In this document: positions 8,413 to 15,316 of the stretch, in pieces
How positions within the stretch are numbered: the stretch's first letter is position 1
Layout: each line of letters starts with the position of its first letter
Assembly (NCBI GenBank): GCA_030829765.1
Contig: JAUROO010000050.1
Span: 1-17,490 of the forward strand
Source: Miltoncostaeales bacterium
GTDB taxonomy: Bacteria > Actinomycetota > Thermoleophilia > Miltoncostaeales > Miltoncostaeaceae
DNA: 17,490 bases
Direction: 5' to 3'
The notes under the pieces: generated by a model
The model's input: the letters and a program-made list of their open reading frames with translations, nothing else
Database searches by the model: none
Told to the model about the DNA's origin: nothing
Program-made: the position numbers and the translations under genes

Positions 8413-9075
8413 TCATGCCTCCAGGCCGAGATCCCTGGCGACCTCCCGCATGCGCCCGAGGGCGAGTCGCATGCGGCTCTTCACGGTTCCGAGCGGAAGT
8501 CCCAACCGGTCGGCGATCTCCGATTGGGACAAGCCGTCGAAGTACCCCAATTGCAGCACGTCGAGCTGCTCCTGTGGCAGTCGTGCCATGGCCTCCCCCA
8601 CGCGTACCGCGGCATCGGCCTCGGCCACCACGTCTGCGGTATCCGGCGCCGTACCCGTGGGCTGGACCTCCTCCTGCGGTGTCGGGCGGCGCGACTGGCC
8701 GCGCACGGCATCGAGGGCCCGGTTCCGCGCAATCGCGCACAGCCAGGTGCTGGGCTGCGCGCGCCCGGGGTCGAAGGTGCGGGCGGTGCGCCACGCCGCC
8801 ATGAAGGCGTCCTGCGTGCACTCCTCGGCTGCCTGCGCGTCCCCCGTGATACGGAAGGCGATCGCATGCAGCATTCGCCCATAGCGGCCGTAGAGGTCGC
8901 TGAGCGCCGTCTGGTCGCCCGACGCCATGCGGGCGAGGAGCCGGGCATCGATCGCGCCGGCGTCCGGGGCATCCGCGGAAGTGCGCTCCACGCGCCCATG
9001 GTAGGCCGCGCGGGCGCGTGCCCGGCGCGCGGGCAGGTCGGTGATGACGGCCGTCATGGCCTGCGCGCCGGGCAT
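8413..9075 (-). CDS. ECF-family RNA polymerase sigma factor, SigK-like
   Basis: This 220-aa group IV sigma factor directs RNA polymerase to extracytoplasmic-function promoters. Region 2 spans about 45-120: ARMASGDQTALSDLYGRYGR, then AEECTQDAFMAAWRTA and STWLCAIARNRALDAVR. Region 4 spans about 155-215 and has the helix-turn-helix LSQSEIADRLGLPLGTVKSRMRLAL. An N-terminal extension of about 40 residues is Arg/Ala-rich. The start at ATG 9075 is supported by GAGG seven to eight bases upstream; ATG 9057 would trim six residues. The gene begins 5 bp after the fasciclin stop and ends 3 bp before the anti-sigma start. The paired RskA-type anti-sigma and fasciclin neighbour match the SigK (ECF19) arrangement of mycobacteria, so SigK-like is a context-supported inference rather than proof of orthology. 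Confidence 0.92.
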   Translation of the reverse strand: MPGAQAMTAVITDLPARRARARAAYHGRVERTSADAPDAGAIDARLLARMASGDQTALSDLYGRYGRMLHAIAFRITGDAQAAEECTQDAFMAAWRTARTFDPGRAQPSTWLCAIARNRALDAVRGQSRRPTPQEEVQPTGTAPDTADVVAEADAAVRVGEAMARLPQEQLDVLQLGYFDGLSQSEIADRLGLPLGTVKSRMRLALGRMREVARDLGLEA

Positions 9076-9080
9076 TCCCG

Positions 9081-9608
9081 CTACCTCAGGGACGGCGGGA
9101 TGAGCACGTTGTTGATCACGTGGATCACGCCGTTGCTGGCCATGACGTTGGCCTTCGTGACCACCGCATTGTTGTTCAGCCGCACCACGCCCTTCTTCGT
9201 GCGGACCTTGATTCCGCTCCCCTCCAGGCTGCGCACCGCGTAGTACTTGGTGATCTGCGGCGCGAGCACCTGCTTGGGCAGCACGTGGTAGGTGAGCACG
9301 GCCTTCAGCTGGTCGGGGTTGGCCTTGAGGGCCGCGAGGGTGTCCGCCGGCACCTGCTTGAACGCCGCATTCGTCGGCGCGAAGACGGTGAACGGGCCCT
9401 TGGCCGAGAGCGCGTCGACCAGCCCGGCTTCCTTCACCAGCGATACCAGCGTCGAGAACTGCGGGTTGGACGATGCCACCTGCACGATGTTCTGCTTGGG
9501 CTTCGCCGGCGCGCTGTCGTGCGTGTGTGCCATGGCAGGCGAGGCCGCGACGGCTGCGGCGGCGGCAACAGCGCCAAGGGCGGGAAGAAGGCGGGTACGC
9601 GTGGACAT
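9081..9608 (-). CDS. Secreted fasciclin (FAS1) domain protein
   Basis: This 175-aa protein has a Sec signal peptide (MSTRTRLLPALGAVAAAAAV, probable cleavage after AMA at residue 27) and then a single FAS1 domain covering about 36-175. The two conserved FAS1 blocks are visible: H1 as FTVFAPTNAAFKQVP and H2 as NGVIHVINNVLIPP at the C-terminus, with YHVLP between them. It should be an exported or cell-surface protein of the MPT70/MPT83 type involved in adhesion or envelope function. No lipobox is present, so it is soluble or loosely attached. The ATG at 9608 is preceded by GAGGAGG with a 7-base spacer, a strong ribosome binding site; the longer frame to 9689 is rejected because it would bury the signal peptide. 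It is the first gene of the operon with the sigma and anti-sigma genes. Confidence 0.94.
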   Translation of the reverse strand: MSTRTRLLPALGAVAAAAAVAASPAMAHTHDSAPAKPKQNIVQVASSNPQFSTLVSLVKEAGLVDALSAKGPFTVFAPTNAAFKQVPADTLAALKANPDQLKAVLTYHVLPKQVLAPQITKYYAVRSLEGSGIKVRTKKGVVRLNNNAVVTKANVMASNGVIHVINNVLIPPSLR

Positions 9609-9628
9609 CAGTGGTCCTCCTCGGTCGG

Positions 9629-9647
9629 GGCCCGATCCCATCGGGCC
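9629..9647. promoter_or_regulatory. Perfect 8-bp hairpin in the fasciclin 5' leader
   Basis: GGCCCGAT (9629-9636) and ATCGGGCC (9640-9647) are exact reverse complements around a 3-base loop. The hairpin sits six bases upstream of the strong GAGGAGG ribosome binding site at 9616-9622, inside the expected untranslated leader. It may stabilise the mRNA or tune translation; a DNA operator is the alternative. Confidence 0.5.
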
Positions 9648-9675
9648 GTTCGACCGTGGTACGACCGCCACGGGT

Positions 9676-9704
9676 GGTCGGATCACCAAGCCGGCGGAGG
9701 ATGT
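9676..9704 (-). promoter_or_regulatory. Candidate SigK-type promoter of the fasciclin-sigma-anti-sigma operon
   Basis: Read on the minus strand, ACATCC (9704-9699) is followed after exactly 17 bases by CCGACC (9681-9676). From memory, the mycobacterial SigK consensus is CCATCC, 16-17 bases, CCGAAT; the -35 element matches five of six and the -10 element starts with the same CCGA. The implied transcription start is near 9668, giving a leader of about 60 bases. An imperfect inverted repeat (9662-9680, CGACC/GGTCG arms) overlaps the -10 element. A generic ECF GGAAC also lies at 9710-9704 upstream. Confidence 0.4.
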
Positions 9705-9726
9705 TCCACCGGAACCCGCCGGGGTC

Positions 9727-10539
9727 CTACGGGCGGACGGCCCCCACGTAGTCGTGCATGCGGTTGGCCAGCGGGAAGATGCTGACCACCCGGCCGGTGC
9801 GCGGCGCGTGGATCACGTTGCCGTCACCCATGTAGATGCCCATGTGGCCGAGGTTCCGGAAGAAGACCAGGTCACCGGCGGCCAGCTGCTCGAAGGGAAC
9901 CTTGGGCAGCGCGGCCCAGATGTCCCACGTGCTGCGCGGGATCGACTTGCCGAGCTGCTTGTACGAGAACATCGAGAGCCCCGAGCAGTCGAAGCCCGCG
10001 GGCGTGGCCCCTCCGTAGCGGTAGGGCACGCCCAGGTACTGGGTGGCCACCTGCACCACGCCGGCGTTCGGCTCGGCCGGGGGCAGCGGTCCGGTGGCCG
10101 CGGCTACCCCGCGCATCTTGATGCCGATGGCCGACAGGAACGAGGCGTCCACGATCAGGTTGGGCTTCATGCCCAGTTTGCGCTGCAGCCGCTTGGTGGC
10201 GTTCTGCGTGGCGCGGTCCCAGCGGCCGGTGATGCGGATGCGCTGCCCCTTCGAGCGCAGCTTGCGCTGGTACTTCTTGATGAACGACGAGCGTGTGCGG
10301 GGGCCCACCAGGGAGACCGGGCCCGAGGGCACCGCCACGGCGGGCGTGGCCGGCGTGGCGCCGTCGGCGGGAGGAACAGGGGCGGGAGCCTGCGAGGCAA
10401 CCGGCGGGGCCGATGCCGTGCTGGTTCCCGGCAGCGTGTCGGGGATGGGCGTCGCCGAGAGCGTCGCGCCACCCGCGAGCGGGAGCGTCAGTCCGAGGAG
10501 GATCGCCGCGGTGCGAAGTCGCACGAAGGGGGTCCTCAC
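9727..10539 (-). CDS. Secreted NlpC/P60 peptidoglycan endopeptidase with peptidoglycan-binding domain
   Basis: This 270-aa cell-wall hydrolase should cleave peptide stems of peptidoglycan outside the membrane. It has a signal peptide (RTAAILLGLTLPLAGGATLS, about 1-30), an Ala/Pro/Thr-rich linker (about 31-72), and a peptidoglycan-binding_1-like domain (about 78-137: KKYQRKLRSKGQRIRITGRW, then RLQRKLG). The C-terminal NlpC/P60 domain spans about 155-270, with catalytic Cys185 in GFDCSGL, His232 in LGHMGIYMG and His244 in NVIHAP. The start is GTG at 10539, with no close Shine-Dalgarno (AGGAG lies about 27 bases upstream) and no alternative upstream start before a stop. The long upstream gap holds a potentially strongly folded leader. 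The gene ends about 20 bp before the putative promoter of the fasciclin operon. Confidence 0.93.
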   Translation of the reverse strand: MRTPFVRLRTAAILLGLTLPLAGGATLSATPIPDTLPGTSTASAPPVASQAPAPVPPADGATPATPAVAVPSGPVSLVGPRTRSSFIKKYQRKLRSKGQRIRITGRWDRATQNATKRLQRKLGMKPNLIVDASFLSAIGIKMRGVAAATGPLPPAEPNAGVVQVATQYLGVPYRYGGATPAGFDCSGLSMFSYKQLGKSIPRSTWDIWAALPKVPFEQLAAGDLVFFRNLGHMGIYMGDGNVIHAPRTGRVVSIFPLANRMHDYVGAVRP

Positions 10540-10619
10540 GTTCTGGCGTGCCGCGATAGCTGGGGCTCCTGTTCGACTACGAGGGCATCGTGCCGACGCG
10601 CGTGCTCAGCGCCGTTGAT

Positions 10620-10743
10620 CCATCACACGATGGGAGCACCGTAGGCAGCACGTGCTGCCGGCACAAGCCTTGTCGGTGCCTGTTATCCCCCAAAATCGTG
10701 CCGGGGTTCGCCCCTTTTCCCATGTGCATGGGGAATCCGGCAC
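10620..10743 (-). promoter_or_regulatory. Candidate structured RNA leader with two three-way junctions
   Basis: Four nested pairing groups are visible. GTGCC/GGCAC (10739-10743 with 10698-10702) encloses a TTCC-CAT/ATG-GGAA hairpin (10717-10735, one bulge) and GGGGCGAACCCC (10703-10714). Then GCACCG/CGGTGC (10674-10679 with 10636-10641) encloses an ACAA/TTGT hairpin (10663-10673) and the palindrome GGCAGCACGTGCTGCC (10644-10659). A further hairpin CCATC/GATGG lies at 10620-10633. GGCAC at 10676-10680 can alternatively pair with GTGCC at 10660-10664, giving a competing fold. The NlpC/P60 start follows about 80 bases later on the minus strand. c-di-AMP (ydaO) riboswitches often precede such genes, but I cannot match the conserved ydaO sequence. 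Orientation and function are inferred. Confidence 0.4.
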
Positions 10744-10767
10744 GGACGGGCGTCAGGTGGGAGTTTC

Positions 10768-10802
10768 ATTCATAAGTACGCGCTATGCGGGAAATAATGA
10801 AT
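10768..10802 (-). promoter_or_regulatory. AT-rich possible promoter for the structured leader and NlpC/P60 gene
   Basis: In a very GC-rich window this patch is conspicuously AT-rich. On the minus strand a -10-like TATGAA (or TACTTA) lies just upstream of the structured segment, with only a weak -35 match (TTCATT or TTATTT) at 17 bases. The patch is bounded by an inverted repeat, ATTCAT (10768-10773) and ATGAAT (10797-10802). A start here would give an untranslated leader of about 220 bases. Confidence 0.3.
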
Positions 10803-10842
10803 CCGTCGTGCGGACGCAATGGAGGCAGCCCCGGGCAGGCGT

Positions 10843-13008
10843 TCACCCCACCGTGGTGACGGCCGGCGGCACCCACGTGGACGTCATCGAGCCGTCCGGC
10901 GGCGGCAGGATGCTCGCCGCCGTGTTGCTGCCCGGCGTGGGGAAGTAGATGCGCAGCATCGGGCGGATCTGCGGGGTGGGCAGGGTGCGCCCGTACACCT
11001 TCTGCAGGTACGCGGTGGAGGGCGTGGGCAGCCAGTTGGTGGCGGGAGCGCCCGCGGGCAACGAGGGCCCGATCCACAGGGTCACCGACCCATCGGCGTT
11101 CCGCGCCAGGCGCCCCGAGGTCAGTTGCTGCGACCCCAACTGCGACACCGGCTGCACGGCCCCCCACCACAGGTCCCCGCTGCCCGGCTGCAGGTCCACC
11201 ACCGTGCCCGGGGTGCCGTCGGGCCCCTGCTCGGGCACCCCGCCTCCGGCCTGCCCGCCGGGCGGCGTGGGCGACACCACCTGCTGCCACGTGGACGATA
11301 CGGCGAATGTGTAGGTGGCCCGCGCACCCGACCCCTTCACCACCGGCGTGCTGGCCACGTAGTAGGGGGTGTCGGCCGCCAGCCCGTAGGCCGCGGCGCC
11401 ACGCCCGAACATGATCGCGGTACTGGCCACTGGGGCACCGCCCCATGTGGGCATGCCCACGGTCACCGTGTTGGCGTCCGCATCCACCGACCGCACGCGG
11501 GTGTTGGCCGATGAGTAGGCGGTGTTCAGCACGCTGGCCTGGGTGATGTACGGCGCTGCCGACTGGCTGGGGTCGGTCTGGTACACGTGCACCGACCAGA
11601 ACCCGCGGGGGTTGCCCGACCGGTTGTTGACCGTCGGGGGGATGGTGCCGTTGGCCGGGAGGGGCTGCCCCTGCGCCCAGGCCGCGGGGAAGGTGATGGC
11701 GTAGGTGCCGTCGCCGGTCAGCTGCGTGGCGCTGGTGCCGTCGGTGTTGTTGATCTGCGCGTACACGGCATCGAGGGGCACGTTGGCCGACCCGCCGGCC
11801 TGCACCACCACGGACCGGAACAGGTACCCCGCGAAGGAGTTGGGGTAGGTGCCGATGTCGTCGTTGAGGAACGTCCAGTAGTTGGTGGACGCGTTCGCCC
11901 CGATGATCGACTGGAGCTCAGCAACCGCAGCGGCACCCTTCTCGTACCCGGCCTGGAGGGCGGCCATCTGGTCCTGCCCCCAGTTCGATGGCACGCGGTA
12001 GCCGGTGGCCGTGAGCCCAAGGGGGCGGAAGCGCGCAAGCGCCCGCGCCTGGCCCCAGGAGGGGTTCTCGTAGCGACGGCGCGCGTTTGCCTGCGGCACC
12101 ACCCAGGCGGGCAGCGCGCGCAGCGAGGTGCCACCCAGGCCCGTGGTGCGTGCCGGCAGGGGGTTGAGCGCCAGCGACCGCCCCGCCTGCGCGAAGAATG
12201 CCAGCGCGCTGGTGGGGGCGTTCTTCCACTTCTGCGCGCGCTGCGACTCGGCCGCGGTGGGCGGGTACGAGAACGTGGTCGGGTAGACGGGTGCGTTGCC
12301 GTTGGCCTGGAACTGGTCCAGCGTGTTCAGGGCGAAGCGCCTCACCGTGCGCTGGTACACGCGCGCCGTGGAGTTGCGGTTGCCCGAGGGCACCAGGGAG
12401 TCGGCCCGGATGCGGATGAGCAGCCAGTTGTAGTTGGTGTCGGTGGGCAGCACCCGGTAGGTGAAGCCGTTGATGCGGGCGGTCCGCTTGCCCGCGTACT
12501 GCGACGTGGGCCCGGCGATGAGGTAGCTCTGCGAGCGGGATGACGGCGTGGTGCGCGTGCCGATGCTGCCGATGGAGTTGACGAAGTCGTCCAGCAGGTT
12601 GGCCACGTAGTAGTCGCCGCGCGAGGGCGGCACGGTCAGCACCAATTCCTTCGTGCCGCCATTGGGCGTCCCCGCGATCTTCCGGCCGCTCAGGTCGATC
12701 ATCGCGTTCAGGTACAGCACCGACGCGTCGCCGGCGTTGGTGGCCAGGTTGTTCCAGGCGGCGGGCAGCTGGCCCTTGCCGCCCAGCACGTTCACGGGCG
12801 CGGTGTGCAGCCCGTTGTACTTGAGGAAGCGGTAGACGAACTCCGGCGCCAGCGCCCATGTGTAGGCGTCGGCCGCGAGCGCGGTGATGGCCGCGGGGGT
12901 GGTGAGCGACGACGCCGGTCCCCGCGGGGCCGCACTGGCCGTGGCCGCCGGAATCACCACGCCGAGAGCCACGCATGCCGCGGCCGTCACCATTCCCCTG
13001 CGCCCCAT
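10843..13008 (-). CDS. Secreted DUF1254/DUF1214 protein with an inserted domain
   Basis: This 721-aa exported protein has a signal peptide (TAAACVALGVVIPAATASA, cleavage near residue 27). The N-terminal DUF1254 region is about 35-190 (AYTWALAPEFVYRFLKYNG, LYLNAMIDLSGRK, DYYVANLLDDFVNSIGSIG). The C-terminal DUF1214 region starts near 340, with GFWSVHVYQTDPSQ at 469 and ends in PMLRIYFPTPGS and DGSMTSTWVPPAV. In ordinary members the FWS strand is followed within about 40 residues by the GSxTLxI strand; here VTLWIG comes at 642, leaving about 140 inserted residues (about 495-635), beta-rich and then Gly/Pro-rich. Family function is unknown; some members are described as lipoprotein- or envelope-related. 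ATG 13008 has GAGGGG five to six bases upstream. Confidence 0.9.
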   Translation of the reverse strand: MGRRGMVTAAACVALGVVIPAATASAAPRGPASSLTTPAAITALAADAYTWALAPEFVYRFLKYNGLHTAPVNVLGGKGQLPAAWNNLATNAGDASVLYLNAMIDLSGRKIAGTPNGGTKELVLTVPPSRGDYYVANLLDDFVNSIGSIGTRTTPSSRSQSYLIAGPTSQYAGKRTARINGFTYRVLPTDTNYNWLLIRIRADSLVPSGNRNSTARVYQRTVRRFALNTLDQFQANGNAPVYPTTFSYPPTAAESQRAQKWKNAPTSALAFFAQAGRSLALNPLPARTTGLGGTSLRALPAWVVPQANARRRYENPSWGQARALARFRPLGLTATGYRVPSNWGQDQMAALQAGYEKGAAAVAELQSIIGANASTNYWTFLNDDIGTYPNSFAGYLFRSVVVQAGGSANVPLDAVYAQINNTDGTSATQLTGDGTYAITFPAAWAQGQPLPANGTIPPTVNNRSGNPRGFWSVHVYQTDPSQSAAPYITQASVLNTAYSSANTRVRSVDADANTVTVGMPTWGGAPVASTAIMFGRGAAAYGLAADTPYYVASTPVVKGSGARATYTFAVSSTWQQVVSPTPPGGQAGGGVPEQGPDGTPGTVVDLQPGSGDLWWGAVQPVSQLGSQQLTSGRLARNADGSVTLWIGPSLPAGAPATNWLPTPSTAYLQKVYGRTLPTPQIRPMLRIYFPTPGSNTAASILPPPDGSMTSTWVPPAVTTVG

Positions 13009-13037
13009 CGTGCCCCCTCGTCGGTCGGGGGCCGACG

Positions 13038-14777
13038 CTAGCCGATCGGGCGACGCCCCCCGGAGCGGGCGCCGGCGCCGCGAGGAGGCCCGCCCGGCCC
13101 GCGGTCACGCCGCACGGTGACCTTGCGGCCCTTGAGAGATCCACCGCGCAGGGCCTGGATGACCCGGTCGGCAACGCCGTCAGGCACATCCACCAGTGAG
13201 AACCGGTCGGCGATCTGGATGGCCCCGATCTCGCGGCCGGCGATCTTCGCCTCGTTGGCGATGGCGCCCACCAGGTCCTGCGGCCGAATGCCGGCGATGC
13301 GACCGGCGCCCACGAAGATGCGCGCCATGCCCTCCGCCGGCGGACGCCCGGGCCCGGTGCGCTCCGCGCGACGCGGCGCACCACCGCGTCCCGCATCGGA
13401 CCCGCTGGCCTTCCCTCGCGCGGGGCGATCATCACGCATGCGTGCCTCGGGGATCTCCTCCTCATCATCCCCGCCCCGCGACGCCTGATGCGCCAGCTTC
13501 ACCGCGGCTGCGGCGATGTCCAGCACGTCGAACTCATCGGCCAGCGACTCCACCACCACGCGGAAGGAATCAAGGTCCCCCTCGAGGATGTCCTCGCGCA
13601 GTGTGGCGGTGGTGATGTCCAGCCGCCGTGCGCGCAGGTCGGCCACCGTGGGCAGCGACTGCTGCGGGATGCGCCGTCCCGTGACGCGCTCGATGTTGCG
13701 CAGCATGCGGTGCTCGCGCGGCTCGGCCAAGGTAATGGCCACCCCCTCGCGCCCCGCGCGGCCCACGCGGCCGATGCGGTGCACGTACTGGGCCGGGGCC
13801 GACGGCACGTCGAAGTTGATCACGTGGGTCAGCTGGTCCACGTCCAGTCCGCGCGCGGCGACGTCGGTGGCCACCAGCAGGTCGGCCGTGCCCGCGCGCA
13901 GGCGGCCCATCACGCGGTCCCGCTGCTCCTGCGTCATCCCGCCGTGCAGGGCCTCGGCGTGATGGCCACGGCCGTTCAGGGTCTCCACCAGCTGCTCCAC
14001 CTCCACGCGCGTACGGCAGAACACGATGGCCGCGGTGGGCTCCTCGGCATCCAGCAGCCGCACCAGGGCGGCCGGCTTGTAGGCGCGCTGCACCACGTAG
14101 GCAGCCTGGCGCACGCGGGGCGCCTCGCCCTCCGTGGCGGGCGCATCGTCGATCTGCACCCGCACCGGGTCGGTCAGGTGATCAGTGGCGATCGCGCGGA
14201 TGCGCGGCGGCATGGTGGCCGAGAACAGCATCGTCTGCCGGTCCCCGGGGGTGGCATCCAGGATGGCGCCGATGTCCTCGGCGAAGCCCATATCCAGCAT
14301 CTCGTCAGCCTCGTCCAGCACCACCACGGCCACCTGCGCCAGGTCGAGGGTGCCGCGGGCCAGGTGGTCGCGGGCCCGGCCCGGCGTGGCCACCACCACA
14401 TCCACGCCGCGCTCGAGGGCCTTCACCTGCCGGTAGATGGGCTGGCCGCCATAAACCGGCAAAACGCGCGCACCCAGGCCGCGGCCGTACTTGTGCATGG
14501 CCTCCGACACCTGCATGGCCAGCTCGCGCGTGGGCACCAGCACCAGGGCGCGGGGTGCACGGCCCGTGCCCACACCCTGCATGGAGTGCAGAACGGGCAG
14601 TGCGAACGCCGCCGTCTTGCCCGTGCCGGTGGCGGCATTGCCCAGCAGGTCGCGGCCCGCGATCAGAGACGGAATGGCCTCCGACTGGATGGGCGTGGGC
14701 TCCTCGTAGCCGAGTTCAGCCAGGGATGCGAGTAGTTCGTCGCGCAGACCGAGGTCGCGGAAGGTGGGTCGCTCGAT
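13038..14777 (-). CDS. DEAD-box ATP-dependent RNA helicase, DeaD/CsdA-like, no standard start codon
   Basis: This enzyme remodels RNA duplexes, typically in ribosome assembly and cold adaptation. Counting from ATC 14777 it is 579 aa with every motif: Phe6 and Q motif GYEEPTPIQ (23-31), motif I AATGTGKT (Lys54), PTRELA, TPGR, DEAD at 155-158, SAT at 186-188, ATDVAARGLDV and HRIGRVGRAGREG. An acidic/basic linker leads to a DbpA-type RNA-binding domain (about 483-557) and an Arg/Gly tail. The first ATG/GTG/TTG in frame is the ATG at 14582, which would remove the Q motif and motif I and leave a dead enzyme. No such codon exists between 14583 and the stop at 14823-14825. The start drawn here is therefore inferred: ATC 14777, ten bases after the SnoaL stop. 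It is probably co-transcribed with that gene. Confidence 0.88.
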   Translation of the reverse strand: MERPTFRDLGLRDELLASLAELGYEEPTPIQSEAIPSLIAGRDLLGNAATGTGKTAAFALPVLHSMQGVGTGRAPRALVLVPTRELAMQVSEAMHKYGRGLGARVLPVYGGQPIYRQVKALERGVDVVVATPGRARDHLARGTLDLAQVAVVVLDEADEMLDMGFAEDIGAILDATPGDRQTMLFSATMPPRIRAIATDHLTDPVRVQIDDAPATEGEAPRVRQAAYVVQRAYKPAALVRLLDAEEPTAAIVFCRTRVEVEQLVETLNGRGHHAEALHGGMTQEQRDRVMGRLRAGTADLLVATDVAARGLDVDQLTHVINFDVPSAPAQYVHRIGRVGRAGREGVAITLAEPREHRMLRNIERVTGRRIPQQSLPTVADLRARRLDITTATLREDILEGDLDSFRVVVESLADEFDVLDIAAAAVKLAHQASRGGDDEEEIPEARMRDDRPARGKASGSDAGRGGAPRRAERTGPGRPPAEGMARIFVGAGRIAGIRPQDLVGAIANEAKIAGREIGAIQIADRFSLVDVPDGVADRVIQALRGGSLKGRKVTVRRDRGPGGPPRGAGARSGGRRPIG

Positions 14778-14787
14778 GACGGGCCGG

Positions 14788-15177
14788 CTAGCCGAACGTG
14801 GTGAGATCGGTGTGGTGATGGATCATGCGCCAGCGGCCGTCCTCCAGCCGGAAGGCACTGGTGAACCGGTGGCGCACGTCGGTGCGCGCGCCGTTCACCA
14901 CGTTGTGCCCCTGCTCCACCCCCAGCGCGTAGCCCACGTCGGCTCCCTGCACCACGCGCACATCCACGGGGCCGATGTGTCCGGTCATGCCCATATCCAC
15001 CAGTTCCCGGAACTGGCCGAGCACGGCGTCGCCACCCACGAGGCAGCCGCCGAACGGGCCCATGAGGGTGATGTCGTCGCGCGTCGACCACACGTCGCCC
15101 ATCGGTGCGGCATCGCCGTCGAAGGCGGCGTTCAGGGCCGCGTAGAAGCCGTCGTTCGCGGCGTTCACATTGCTCAT
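14788..15177 (-). CDS. NTF2-like / SnoaL-family (DUF4440-type) protein
   Basis: This 129-aa soluble protein has the cone-shaped NTF2-like pattern. An N-terminal helix (NAANDGFYAALNAAFDGD) is followed by DVWSTRDDITLMGPFGG, a GGDAVLGQFRELV helix and four beta strands ending in RHRFTSAFRLEDGRWRMIHHHTD. The sequence VWSxxDDITLMGP and the His-rich terminal strand are typical of SnoaL_3/DUF4440 members that bind small ligands or act as stress-linked accessory proteins. A catalytic role cannot be assigned. The ATG at 15177 gives the family-length protein; the frame extends to 15288 but that part is Arg/Ala/Pro-rich and unlike the family. No clear Shine-Dalgarno is visible, and a perfect inverted repeat lies just upstream. 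The stop is ten bases before the inferred helicase start. Confidence 0.85.
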   Translation of the reverse strand: MSNVNAANDGFYAALNAAFDGDAAPMGDVWSTRDDITLMGPFGGCLVGGDAVLGQFRELVDMGMTGHIGPVDVRVVQGADVGYALGVEQGHNVVNGARTDVRHRFTSAFRLEDGRWRMIHHHTDLTTFG

Positions 15178-15191
15178 CCGGCGGGAGCATA

Positions 15192-15207
15192 GCCATGCAG
15201 GCATGGC
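15192..15207. repeat. Perfect 7-bp inverted repeat upstream of the SnoaL-like gene
   Basis: GCCATGC (15192-15198) and GCATGGC (15201-15207) flank a 2-base AG spacer, beginning 15 bases before the start codon. It could be an operator or a leader hairpin covering the ribosome binding region. A second inverted repeat, GTGCCG/CGGCAC, lies at 15242-15260, and could instead be the terminator of the microprotein gene. Otherwise the 139-bp gap shows nothing. Confidence 0.35.
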
Positions 15208-15316
15208 GGTCGGAGCAGCCGGTGACCCACGGCGCCTTGACGTGCCGGCAACGACGGCACACCACAGACGCGGGACAGCTCCCGACACGGGGGCTCACCC
15301 CGCACCGGGAGGTGGG

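Larger units (their letters stand above)
10540..10842. other. 303-bp intergenic region with dense secondary structure
   Basis: No convincing open reading frame is present on either strand. The left part (10540-10619) is the proximal leader of the NlpC/P60 gene and contains GGAGCCCC/GGGGCTCC self-complementarity. The middle part (10620-10743) is packed with inverted repeats and is described separately. The right part (10744-10842) contains the only AT-rich patch of the region, followed by the 3' flank of the DUF1254 gene. I see no T-rich terminator for that gene. Confidence 0.7.

Noticed and set aside
7831..9243. 470-aa + strand open frame opposite the sigma and anti-sigma genes
   Set aside because: Arg/Gly/His-rich composition without motifs, spanning three well-supported genes on the other strand.
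9657..9689. 81-base upstream extension of the fasciclin gene
   Set aside because: It would place 27 residues ahead of a good signal peptide and ignore the strong GAGGAGG ribosome binding site before the ATG at 9608.
10700..10745. tRNA-like T-arm (GGGGTTCGCCCC) or cobalamin riboswitch on the + strand
   Set aside because: No acceptor, D or anticodon arm surrounds the TTCG hairpin, and the cobalamin B12-box sequence and a downstream + strand gene are both missing.
11918..13468. 516-aa - strand frame spanning the helicase end and the DUF1254 start
   Set aside because: It overlaps two well-supported genes in a different frame and is Arg/Ala/Gly/Pro-biased without motifs.
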